Shown here piece by piece: positions 32,557 to 40,399 of a stretch of DNA of 64,000 bases (position 1 is the first letter of the stretch; each line of letters opens with the position of its first letter). The notes beneath the pieces are model-generated. The model worked only from the letters and a program-made list of their open reading frames with translations, had not been told where the DNA came from and ran no database searches. A program made the translations under genes and the position numbers. This DNA is from CBDANW01 sp965197825 (GTDB taxonomy: Bacteria > Acidobacteriota > Vicinamibacteria > Marinacidobacterales > DATDRI01): contig CBDANW010000002.1 in assembly GCA_965197825.1 (NCBI GenBank), forward strand, positions 2,108,001 through 2,172,000, given 5' to 3'.

Positions 32557-33308
32557 CGGAACCGGCGGTGGAGTTCCGTTCGGTCTCGAAGTTCTTCACA
32601 CCGGGCCAGCCCGCGCTATCGAACGTCTCGTTCCGCGTGGAGCGGGGCGAGACGCTGGTGTTGCTGGGATCGAGCGGCTCGGGAAAGACGACCTGCCTCA
32701 AGATGATGAATCGTCTGGTCGAGCCGGATTCGGGGAGTGTCTTCATCGAGGGGCGGGAGACTCAGGGTTGGGATCCCATACAACTCCGTCGACGGGCTGG
32801 GTACGTGATCCAGGAGGTGGGCCTTCTACCTCACTTGAACGTCGAGGAGAATGTCGCTCTGGTGCCGCGCCTCGAAGGGTGGGACATCGAAAAGCGCCGG
32901 GCGCGGGTCAGTGAACTCTTGGAGCTGGTAGGGCTCGATCCCGCGGAGTTTGCCGGCAAGCGTCCTTCTCAGCTCTCCGGCGGACAAAAACAAAGGGTGG
33001 GAGTGGCGAGAGCGCTGGCAGTCGATCCCCCACTTCTGCTGATGGATGAACCGTTCGGGGCGTTGGATCCGATCACACGGCGCCGTCTTCAGGAGGAATT
33101 TATCGCCCTCGAGAACCGACTGGGGAAGTCGGTCGTTTTCGTGACCCATGATGTGCCGGAAGCCTTTCGCTTGGCCGATCGCATCGCGGTGATGGACGCG
33201 GGTCGGATACGGCAGATTGGTCCGCCACGGGAGATCGTGGAGCGACCGGCCGACGAGTTCGTCAGAGAGCTGATTCGGCTCGATTCGGGGCCAGGTATCG
33301 AGCGGTGA
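32553..33308 (+). CDS. OpuC-like ABC transporter ATP-binding protein
   Basis: 251 residues from TTG 32553 (LTEPAVEFRSVSKFFTPGQP). Walker A GSSGSGKTT, signature LSGGQKQRVGVARALAVDPP, Walker B LLLMDEPFGALDPITR and H-loop VTHDVPEA. The glycine betaine/choline/carnitine class is indicated by LKMMNRLVEPDSGSVFIEGR and by the neighbours. It lacks the C-terminal CBS domains that act as an ionic-strength sensor in OpuA-type ATPases. Start fixed by the TTGA overlap with the preceding permease and by homology; no other start lies close. Confidence 0.87.
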   Translation: MTEPAVEFRSVSKFFTPGQPALSNVSFRVERGETLVLLGSSGSGKTTCLKMMNRLVEPDSGSVFIEGRETQGWDPIQLRRRAGYVIQEVGLLPHLNVEENVALVPRLEGWDIEKRRARVSELLELVGLDPAEFAGKRPSQLSGGQKQRVGVARALAVDPPLLLMDEPFGALDPITRRRLQEEFIALENRLGKSVVFVTHDVPEAFRLADRIAVMDAGRIRQIGPPREIVERPADEFVRELIRLDSGPGIER

Positions 33309-33943
33309 TGGATTTCATTGGGTTTCTCATCGAACGCCGAGTCGAACTCGGCACGATGTTCCTCCAGCATGTCTTCCTGGTTGCGGTGGCGACGGGAATC
33401 GCGGTGGCGCTGGGAGTCCCTCTCGGTTTGTTACTAACGCGTCGTCAGCGCCTGGCCCGTTCAGTGCTGGGTTTCGCCAGCGTCATGCAGACGATCCCCA
33501 GTCTTGCGCTCTTCGGCTTTCTCATCCCGATTCCCTTATTGGGCGGTATCGGCGCTCGCACCGCGATCGTCGCACTGGTGCTCTATGCGCTGCTTCCGAT
33601 TCTTCGGAATACGTACACTGGTATCCTCTCCGTGGATCCGGCGGTCGTCGAGGCGGGTCACGGCATGGGAATGACCAACTGGCAGAGACTGCGCATCGTG
33701 GAGATCCCACTAGCGTTGCCCACGATCCTGGCGGGAGTGCGGATCGCTGTGGTCGTTTCGGTTGGTGTGGCAACCATCGCCGCCGCGGTGGGAGCCGGTG
33801 GGCTCGGAGACTACATCTTTCGTGGGTTGTCAACCCTAAATAATCGTCTCATTTTGGCGGGTGCCGTTCCGGCGGCGCTTCTTGCGATCCTTGCGGATGC
33901 GTCGCTCGGGTGGTTGCAACGGGTTCTGGTGCGAGATCGATGA
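33308..33943 (+). CDS. OpuC-like ABC transporter permease
   Basis: 211 residues, about six TM segments, with the binding-protein-dependent permease signature EAGHGMGMTNWQRLRIVEIP followed by LALPTILAGVRIAVVVSVGV. Also typical of osmoprotectant permeases are VMQTIPSLALFGFLIPI and GAGGLGDYIFRGLSTLN. It begins at ATG 33308, overlapping the ATPase stop; a GTG sits directly before. Only one permease gene is present, so it would work as a homodimer. Its stop overlaps the ATG of the binding protein (ATGA). Confidence 0.88.
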   Translation: MDFIGFLIERRVELGTMFLQHVFLVAVATGIAVALGVPLGLLLTRRQRLARSVLGFASVMQTIPSLALFGFLIPIPLLGGIGARTAIVALVLYALLPILRNTYTGILSVDPAVVEAGHGMGMTNWQRLRIVEIPLALPTILAGVRIAVVVSVGVATIAAAVGAGGLGDYIFRGLSTLNNRLILAGAVPAALLAILADASLGWLQRVLVRDR

Positions 33944-34839
33944 GGTTCGCCGGTGACTGGCTTGTGGCGGTGCTCCTGCTAGGTGCTCTCGGGTGCAGCC
34001 GATCGGCAGTGGTCGTGGGGTCGAAGAATTTTAGCGAGCAAATCATCCTCGGAGAGATCGTAGCGCAGCTTCTCGAAGAGCGCGGCGAGAACGTGGATCG
34101 CAAGCTCAATCTGGGAGGTAGTTTTATCTGCCACGCGGCCTTGGTATCGGGCCAGATGGACGTTTACATCGAGTACACGGGAACCGCCCTGACTGCCATT
34201 CTCAAGCAACCGGTGCTACATGATCCCGAAGAGGTTTATCGAACGGTCGTGGAGGCGTATCGGGAGCGATATGGACTTGCTTGGGGAGCCCCGTTGGGGT
34301 TCAACAACACGTACGCGATGGCGATGAGGTCGGACCATGCGTCTCGCCTGCGGATAAGTCGCATCTCCGACCTCGCCGCGCATGTGGATTCCATTCGCAC
34401 GGGGTTCGGGCACGAATTCTTAGAGAGACGAGACGGGTATGTGCAGCTGACCGAAGCCTACGGCCTTGATTTCGCCATTCGGCCGCGCGGCATGGAACTC
34501 GGTCTCATCTACGAGGCTCTGGCCGAAGACATGGTCGACCTCATTGCCGGCAACTCGACGGATGGACTCATTGAGAAACTCGGTCTGACGGTTCTGGAGG
34601 ATGATCGCGGGTTCTTTCCCCCCTACTACGCCGCCCCGGTCTACCGGCCAGAAGCTGCCCGAGCCCATCCAGCGCTAGCCGAGGTGGTCGAGCTACTTGG
34701 TGGAGCAATCGACGAGCCAGCGATGCGCGCGCTCAACCGGTCGGTGGACGTCGATCGTCGGCCCGCGTCCGTCGTCGCCAGGGAGTTTCTCTCGGAGCAG
34801 GGTTGGGTCCGCTTGACTCCTGACCGCTTCCAGCCCTAA
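33940..34839 (+). CDS. OpuCC-like osmoprotectant substrate-binding lipoprotein
   Basis: 299 residues. Lipoprotein signal LVAVLLLGALGC (Cys at about 20), then the quaternary-amine binding fold: VVVGSKNFSEQIILGEIVAQ, GGSFICHAALVSGQMDVYIE, YTGTALTAIL and DLIAGNSTDGLI. Such proteins bind glycine betaine, choline or carnitine through an aromatic cage; candidates are Y in DVYIEYTG and FFPPYYAAPVYRP. A substrate other than betaine cannot be excluded. Completes an ATPase-permease-binding protein set, with a four-base overlap to the permease. Confidence 0.87.
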   Translation: MRFAGDWLVAVLLLGALGCSRSAVVVGSKNFSEQIILGEIVAQLLEERGENVDRKLNLGGSFICHAALVSGQMDVYIEYTGTALTAILKQPVLHDPEEVYRTVVEAYRERYGLAWGAPLGFNNTYAMAMRSDHASRLRISRISDLAAHVDSIRTGFGHEFLERRDGYVQLTEAYGLDFAIRPRGMELGLIYEALAEDMVDLIAGNSTDGLIEKLGLTVLEDDRGFFPPYYAAPVYRPEAARAHPALAEVVELLGGAIDEPAMRALNRSVDVDRRPASVVAREFLSEQGWVRLTPDRFQP

Positions 34840-34872
34840 CCTTAGCGCGCACCGCCCGCCTGGAGTCTAGAG

Positions 34873-36048
34873 ATGGAAAAGCTTACGAAGCCTTTGGGAG
34901 CGCTGGCTGTTCTCCTCTGTCTCGCCGCGCCGCCACGGGCACAGGCCCAGGAAGCGTGGGGCTATTTGTGGGTGCCTCGCACCCTGCAGGTCCATCCGTT
35001 GACGGAAGACGTGATCCGCGTGGGACGGTTGACCACGTCGGACGTCGTCTTGCCTTATCCTATGGTTTCTCGTCGGCATCTCGAGATACGTCGAACGGAA
35101 AACGGCGCCGTTGTCACGGACCTTCGCAGTTCCAACGGGACGCATCTCAACCGACGTACACTTCGGGCTGGCCGAGAAACGCCACTTCACGGAGGAGAGT
35201 TGCTCACGCTAGCGGGAGAAGAGCTCATATTCCAGTGGACCAAAGAGAATCTTTTCGAGGATGCTCTTCGGTACTCCTTATTGGCACGTCTCGTGGTGCT
35301 ACGTGTTCCCGTTCTCCGGGATCGTACGATCCGAGCGCTCGGACTAGAGAGGGAGATTCTCGGACTCAGCGAGGCAGAGGTGGATCTGGAAAAGGAAAAC
35401 ATTCGGATGATCTATGGAAACGAGACCGAAGCGCAGGCTTTCGAGTCCGGCGAAAAGGCCTTCGTGGGTGACGCGGTCGTCGTGGACGGCGGGCTTCGGT
35501 TGAGCCTTTGGGGGGTTGCGAGAGATGCTCCTCTCCGGTCTCGCCGTGCTAGCTACTCCAACCTGGTTCACGGTGAGCTTCGGCTGCGACTGGCGGGCTC
35601 GTCCCCGGAGGAAGCGGGCGCTCGTTTCGAGAGTCGGTGGGCCGACAATGGGATGCAGTTTTTGCTTCCCCTGATCTACTCCATCGCGGAGATCTACCCA
35701 GAAGCTCAAAGTGCGGAGTCGGCTCCACAAATCGCGCAGGGTTTGGCCCACCTCTCGACTCCAACGGCTTTGAGAGACGGAGCTCGCTCCCTTGCGTTCT
35801 TGTGCCGGCTCGATCCCACGGACTCGGAACTACCCGCCGAAGCCGCGCGCGCCGAGGCACGCTTGGTCAAGGCGGTGGCAGAGGCCAACAAGGCGGGGCT
35901 CGGTGAAGCACAGCGAGACGAGTTGGTGGCGGCGCTCGAGCGAGGCAAGGGCTTGGTTCGAACCGCCGGCGAGCTCGGCGCAGACGAAACCGAAGCGGTC
36001 GAGCAGGAGATCGTCGAGGCGGAGACAATGCTGGTGGAGATACCATGA
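34873..36048 (+). CDS. Secreted FHA-domain protein
   Basis: 391 residues. An N-terminal signal peptide (LGALAVLLCLAAPPRAQA, cleavage near residue 25) is followed by an FHA domain at about residues 45-120 with the canonical IRVGR, MVSRRHLEI and SSNGTHLNRR motifs. The C-terminal two thirds have no known domain, apart from helical, Glu/Ala-rich segments at the end (ELPAEAARAEARLVKAVAEA; ADETEAVEQEIVEAETM). FHA domains normally bind phosphothreonine in the cytoplasm; export is unusual. Overlaps the next gene in an ATGA. Confidence 0.75.
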   Translation: MEKLTKPLGALAVLLCLAAPPRAQAQEAWGYLWVPRTLQVHPLTEDVIRVGRLTTSDVVLPYPMVSRRHLEIRRTENGAVVTDLRSSNGTHLNRRTLRAGRETPLHGGELLTLAGEELIFQWTKENLFEDALRYSLLARLVVLRVPVLRDRTIRALGLEREILGLSEAEVDLEKENIRMIYGNETEAQAFESGEKAFVGDAVVVDGGLRLSLWGVARDAPLRSRRASYSNLVHGELRLRLAGSSPEEAGARFESRWADNGMQFLLPLIYSIAEIYPEAQSAESAPQIAQGLAHLSTPTALRDGARSLAFLCRLDPTDSELPAEAARAEARLVKAVAEANKAGLGEAQRDELVAALERGKGLVRTAGELGADETEAVEQEIVEAETMLVEIP

Positions 36049-36974
36049 AGCGTGTCGCGCGCTTTCTTGGCGTGGGTTCGCTGAGTTTAGTGGTGATCGC
36101 CTCCGCTTTTTCATACGCACAAGAAGTGGGAAGCCAGCGTCCGCGGTTCCGAGTGAGCGTAGAGACGGTCGGCCTATCGGTAACCGTTCTCGACGAGGAG
36201 CATAGGTTGGTAACCGATCTCGAGACGGACGACTTCATCATTTACGAAGACGGCGTTCCCCAGGAGATCAGCGTCTTCTCTCGCGAGGCTCTTCCGCTGC
36301 GTATGGTCATTTTGCTCGACACGTCTTCGAGCATCGAGGAGAGGTTGGCTTTGGCGCAGGAGGCTGCGGTACATTTCGTCGATTCCCTCAAGCCGGGTGA
36401 CGAGGTCAAGGTCATCGAATTCAACTCCCGGGTGCTCACACTGACGGACTTTACGCCGGACTTCGAGGAGGCCGAGGCAGCCATTCGATCGACGAAGGCG
36501 GGAGGGGCGACGTCACTCTACGAGGCGCTCTATATTTCGTTGCGAAGCTTTTCTCGCTACCGTGAGGGAGACGAGCGCACGGCCATTGTCGTTCTGTCGG
36601 ACGGAAACGATACGCGGTCCTTGGTTACGTTCGATAACGTGCGCGACCTGGCGCGGAAGACGGACGTGCTTGTTTACACGATTTCCCTTCGTGGTCAGGA
36701 GGATGATCTCAGGAAGCAGAAGTACGTGAACGCCAAGTACGAGCTCGAGAAGCTCTCGGGTGAGACGGGCGGCTCGTCCTTCGCGCCTGCTGAGATCGAG
36801 GACTTGGCTGGTGTATACGAACGGATTGCCGCCGAGCTCAAGAGTCAGTACAACATCGGCTATGTCTCCACGAATGCCAAGATGGATGGTTCTTGGAGAC
36901 GGCTTCAGCTCAGGTGCACTCAGAAAGGCACCGAGGTTCGCAGTCGCGTTGGGTACTACGCCCCTCGGATGTGA
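36045..36974 (+). CDS. Secreted VWFA-related Acidobacterial-type protein
   Basis: 309 residues with a signal peptide (FLGVGSLSLVVIASAFSYAQ). An N-terminal beta-domain (VSVETVGLSVTVLDEEHRLV, TDLETDDFIIYEDGVPQEIS) leads into a von Willebrand A domain with a MIDAS motif DTSSS (MVILLDTSSSIEERLALAQE), GGATSLYEAL and VVLSDGNDTRS. This is the architecture known as VWFA-related Acidobacterial domain. Coupled to the exported FHA gene by a four-base overlap, so the two probably act together outside the inner membrane. The gene ends 12 bases before a bidirectional terminator. Confidence 0.9.
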   Translation: MKRVARFLGVGSLSLVVIASAFSYAQEVGSQRPRFRVSVETVGLSVTVLDEEHRLVTDLETDDFIIYEDGVPQEISVFSREALPLRMVILLDTSSSIEERLALAQEAAVHFVDSLKPGDEVKVIEFNSRVLTLTDFTPDFEEAEAAIRSTKAGGATSLYEALYISLRSFSRYREGDERTAIVVLSDGNDTRSLVTFDNVRDLARKTDVLVYTISLRGQEDDLRKQKYVNAKYELEKLSGETGGSSFAPAEIEDLAGVYERIAAELKSQYNIGYVSTNAKMDGSWRRLQLRCTQKGTEVRSRVGYYAPRM

Positions 36975-36986
36975 AGTCTGTGAGGC

Positions 36987-37025
36987 AAAAAAAGACCCTC
37001 ATCTCATGGGAGGTGAGGGTCTTTT
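36987..37025. terminator. Bidirectional rho-independent terminator
   Basis: A run of seven A, a GACCCTC...GAGGGTC stem (longer with AAAAGACCCTCA / TGAGGGTCTTTT) and a T run. It sits between the convergent VWA gene (+) and the FecR/LysM-like gene (-) and can stop transcripts from both sides. Confidence 0.88.
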
Positions 37026-37043
37026 GCTAGTCGTCGAGAGTTC

Positions 37044-37995
37044 CTACTGTACGTTCAGCGGGTAGACGAAGTACCGGTCATTCGACCAAGCACTCTCGTA
37101 GCCATCGCCATCGATGGCGGCCACTCGCCAGAAGTAGGTCCCCGGTTCCAGCGAATCAATGCTCAAGCTCATGAGCTCGGCATCGGTTCCGCTTACCCAG
37201 GTCTCGTCCATTAGCTGCTCGAACTCGGCGTCCGCGGAGACCTCCAGGTGGTATCGAACCGCGCCGTCCGCTGCCGCCCAGCTGAACCGATAGCTGCTAA
37301 TGTCACCGCTCAGCACCTCACGCTCGGTGGGGGTGAACAGCTCTGCAGGAGCCATTGGTAGCGCGTGAGGCGATGCCGGCGCGATGCCAGCAGCGTTCAC
37401 GAGCGAGCCAAAGTTGCCGCCCACGGAGATGTTCTGTTCCGCCGAACCGAAGTCCACCGCGCCCTCTAACACTTCGAGACGCGTCGCGCCCTGGTCGCCT
37501 TCGACCTTAACGCGGAACTCCGTTCCTCGGGGGATGTCCCGCCGGATGTTGAATTTGGGGTAGCGGCGGACCGAAACCCACTTCCAGTCGAAGTGGCGAG
37601 CGATTTGGACCTGGCCGCTGAACTTGCTTACTTTGGCGGGGAGCTGCCCGGTCTTCAGCATATGCTTCGGAACACGGACCTGAACCCCTTCGTCAAGCAA
37701 GTTGTATTCGGTCAACTCCCGCCAGAAGTCTGCTTTATCCAGATACTTCTGGTAGACCTTGACCGGCGAATCGTCTTCTGCGTTTAGCACCACCACATAA
37801 TCATCGTCCGGACGAGCGTCAGTAGCCTGCGGCTCGCTCTGAGGAGCAGTTACTTCAGTAGCAGGATCTGCCTTTCTAACCTGCTCTTCGGAGCGCCCCC
37901 CCTCGGTCGGTCGATGCTGTGAGGGTGACCGCAAAGGACAATGCGCCAGCAGTAGCTAGCACTTTACTACACCTTAGCAGTTTCACCCACGTCAT
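37044..37995 (-). pseudogene. FecR/LysM-like exported protein gene, frameshift in a G7 run
   Basis: From ATG 37995 behind GGGAGGT the frame encodes a signal peptide (MTWVKLLRCSKVLATAGALS, FAVTLTAS). At a run of seven G (37902-37896) the frame shifts; with six G it would continue RSEEQVRKADPATEV into the rest of the protein. That part contains a LysM-like segment (VKVYQKYLDKADFWRELTEY; DEGVQVRVPKHML), a FecR-like core (IPRGTEFRVKVEGDQGATRL, EVLEGAVDFGSA) and a fibronectin-like C-terminus (YRFSWAAADGAVRYHLEVSA; LEPGTYFWRVAAIDGDGYES). Probably a periplasmic or surface protein. It is either phase-variable, recently inactivated or misread at the homopolymer. Confidence 0.72.
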
Positions 37996-38253
37996 GGGTA
38001 CCTCCCTTTGTTTCTTGGTGAGCTTTCGACCATTTTCCGCGCCCACCGGAGCGGTTGGGGTTATTGATAAACTCTTCGAAATCATGACTACTCCATCCCG
38101 ATATGCACGGATGCGAAGATGGAATTCCTCCACCCCTTCGTTTGGGGGCGTTACAGAAGTCCGCTGGTCGGCGGATTCCGTGCTGACGGACGACCTCTGA
38201 GAATCTTTCTTATCCAACTCGACCCACCCGAGCCCGGCCATGTCCTTGACCAT

Positions 38254-38961
38254 CTACGTGACCGTGACCGTGGGTAGACCGGCTCGATTGGCCACGGCAC
38301 TGACGGACCGGCGCCCGTCGATGTAGGAGAGCACCCTCCACTGAAGGGCGGTAAGATGGAGCGGTTCGTCGTCGCGGAGCTCGTTTGCCAGCCGTGGAAT
38401 CGCCTCAAAGAAATCCTCTTTCTTCTCCGGCTCCGGCTCGAGTGACAACGCGCCGAGAGTGAGCAGTCCGTAGACGACACGAGCCATCTCGAAGCTGTCC
38501 ATCCGAAGAGTCTCAGACATTTTGGTTATGCTCGTCTTCCCGTCCGCAAGTCCCAGAATTCGCCAGTCGCCCTGTCTCAGCCGGATGGAACTGCCCTCTT
38601 CTAGCGGCACTCGGTGAGGGGTGACATCGAAACTTGGAATCTTACTGGAGGACAAATTCCACTCGTCGAGCCGGCGCGTCGACTCGATGAGGAGATTGGT
38701 GCTGGAGGCGCTGATCGTTTGACGTTCCGCCTCTTCACCGACCTGGAACTGGAATCTGCCCGCCTTCCAAAACGCCAGCTTGTAGAATGCGTCTTCACCT
38801 TCGAGGTCGTCGACCTCGGCGTGGACGACCTGCTGTCCATCTTTGACGTACACGCTGGCCTTGCTGCTTCCGTCGACGAGACGCATGACTCCCGTCTTGC
38901 CGTAGGTCAGGATCAACTGTATGGCTTCGGGGAACTGCATCCCGGTTAGGGAGCCGGACAC
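38254..38961 (-). CDS. DUF4388 (PATAN-like) signalling protein
   Basis: 235 residues. The N-terminal ~90 residues are a DUF4388 domain: SGSLTGMQFPEAIQLILTYG, KTGVMRLVDGSSKASVYVKD, and FYKLAFWKAGRFQFQVGEEA. The second half resembles winged-helix repeats (LADGKTSITKMSETLRMDSF; LSYIDGRRSVSAVANRAGLP). After LPTVTVT a TAG ends the frame, but the same frame continues downstream with MVKDMAGLGWVELDK, which looks like the natural end of the second winged helix, so a nonsense mutation is possible. Overlaps the receiver gene by 16 bases. Confidence 0.75.
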   Translation of the reverse strand: MSGSLTGMQFPEAIQLILTYGKTGVMRLVDGSSKASVYVKDGQQVVHAEVDDLEGEDAFYKLAFWKAGRFQFQVGEEAERQTISASSTNLLIESTRRLDEWNLSSSKIPSFDVTPHRVPLEEGSSIRLRQGDWRILGLADGKTSITKMSETLRMDSFEMARVVYGLLTLGALSLEPEPEKKEDFFEAIPRLANELRDDEPLHLTALQWRVLSYIDGRRSVSAVANRAGLPTVTVT

Positions 38962-39383
38962 GGCGGTGTCTTCTGCCGGAGCGGGGGAGGCATTCTGGGC
39001 AGGGTAGCGCTGGGTCCGCCGAGGATCATCTCGATGCGCGCCTGCAACTCTTCGGGGTCTACCGTCTTGACGACATAGTCGTCGGCACCCTTGCGAATAC
39101 CCTTTACTTTGTCCGTTGTTTGCTCCAAACCAGTAAACATGATGACCGGAATCTGCTCCGTTTCCGGGTTGCTCTTCAAACGGTCACACGCTTCGAAGCC
39201 GTTCATGACCGGCATTTCGAGATCCAGCAAGACGAGGTCGGGCCGGTTGGCCTCGACCTTCTCCAAGGCTTCTTGACCGTTGCAGGCGAGCTCCACCTCA
39301 TAGTCCCATGACTCGAAGAAGTACCGCATCATGACCCTGTTATCGAGCTCGTCGTCGACAACGAGAACTCGCCCTTTGCGCAT
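38946..39383 (-). CDS. Single-domain response regulator
   Basis: 145 residues. A complete receiver domain: RVLVVDDELDNRVMMRYFFE (acidic pocket), phospho-Asp in PDLVLLDLEMPVMNGFEA, Thr in PVIMFTG and Lys in YVVKTVDPEEL. A short Pro-rich tail follows. There is no output domain. Encoded three bases after the histidine kinase stop, so probably its phospho-target. The receiver is closely similar to that of the GGDEF regulator upstream (ADDYVxKTVDPxELxARIEM in both). Confidence 0.9.
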   Translation of the reverse strand: MRKGRVLVVDDELDNRVMMRYFFESWDYEVELACNGQEALEKVEANRPDLVLLDLEMPVMNGFEACDRLKSNPETEQIPVIMFTGLEQTTDKVKGIRKGADDYVVKTVDPEELQARIEMILGGPSATLPRMPPPLRQKTPPCPAP

Positions 39384-39386
39384 CGC

Positions 39387-40399
39387 TTAGAGTCCTTTCA
39401 ACCCCTGTAAGGCGCCAATCGCGTCCGGCACCGCTTCCTTGGAGGTGGTCTCTCCCCCCTCCGCGGGCGCATTAGCCGGGACAGTGAAGGTGAACGTGGA
39501 ACCTGAACCATGCTCGCTTTGAACGGAAATCGTGCCGCCGTGCACTTCGATGATCTGCTTCACCAAAGAAAGGCCCAAGCCCGTGCCGATGATGTCCTTT
39601 CGGTCGATCGCATCGCACGCGGTAGAATTTCTCGAAGAGGCGCGGCAGTGCTTCCTTGGGGATCCCGAGTCCGTTGTCCTTGACGTCGATTCGCACGAAG
39701 GAGCTCTCCTTCGTCAAAGCCACTTCGACCCACGCTCCCTTGGGGCTGTACTTGATTTCGTTCGAAACCAGATTGATGAGAGCCTGCTCGATGAGGTTTC
39801 GATCGGCGAGAATCTCCGAGAGGGAGGTTGCCGGCGCCGTATACTTGAGCTTGATGTTTTTCTAGTCCGCCAATGGCTGAAGGTCGGTAACGGCATTCTG
39901 AACGAGCTTCTCGAAGTCCAACGGACCCTTGGTAATGACCTGACGACCGGACTCGATGCGGCTGATGTCGAGGAAGTCGTTGACCAAATTGACGAGTCGG
40001 TTGGCTTGACGATTGATGATCCCCAAGAACTCACTGTTCTTCTCTGCTGGGATGCCGCCCTTTATAAGGATCTGAGCGAAACCGCGCACGGTGGCGAGGG
40101 GCGTACGGATCTCGTGAGTCACCATGGACATTAGATCCGTTTTCATCTGATCCATTTCCTTGAGTTTGGTAATGTCGGAAAGCACGGCCACGATGCCCTG
40201 CACCAAGCCTTCACGACTCCGGACCGGTCCGAGGGAGAGGGTGTAGTAGCGCGTCGTTGGCAGCGCCAATTTCACCTCCATGGTGAACGTCTTTTCTCGC
40301 TCGATGACCTGTTGGAATTTCTCTCGAATCTCCTCGTAGGAGACGTCGTGGAAACGACGGATGAAGTCGGTGGCGTTCTGTCCCACGGCGTTCTCGGCG
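39387..40399 (-). pseudogene. CHASE2 histidine kinase gene, 3' part (PAS-HisKA-HATPase), decayed
   Basis: Downstream of the IS66 insertion the frame reads ENAVGQNATDFIRRF (PAS-like), VQGIVAVLSDITKLKEMDQM, then HisKA with the phospho-His in MSMVTHEIRTPLATVRGFAQ. A TAG at 39864-39862 stops it. The HATPase follows in the same frame (IKLKYTAPATSLSEILADRN; VDVKDNGLGIPKEALPRLFE with one frame change near 39620), ending TGLGLSLVKQIIEVHGGTIS and VQSEHGSGSTFTFTVPA. At least one stop, one single-base insertion and the IS66 insertion make the kinase non-functional. Confidence 0.85.
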
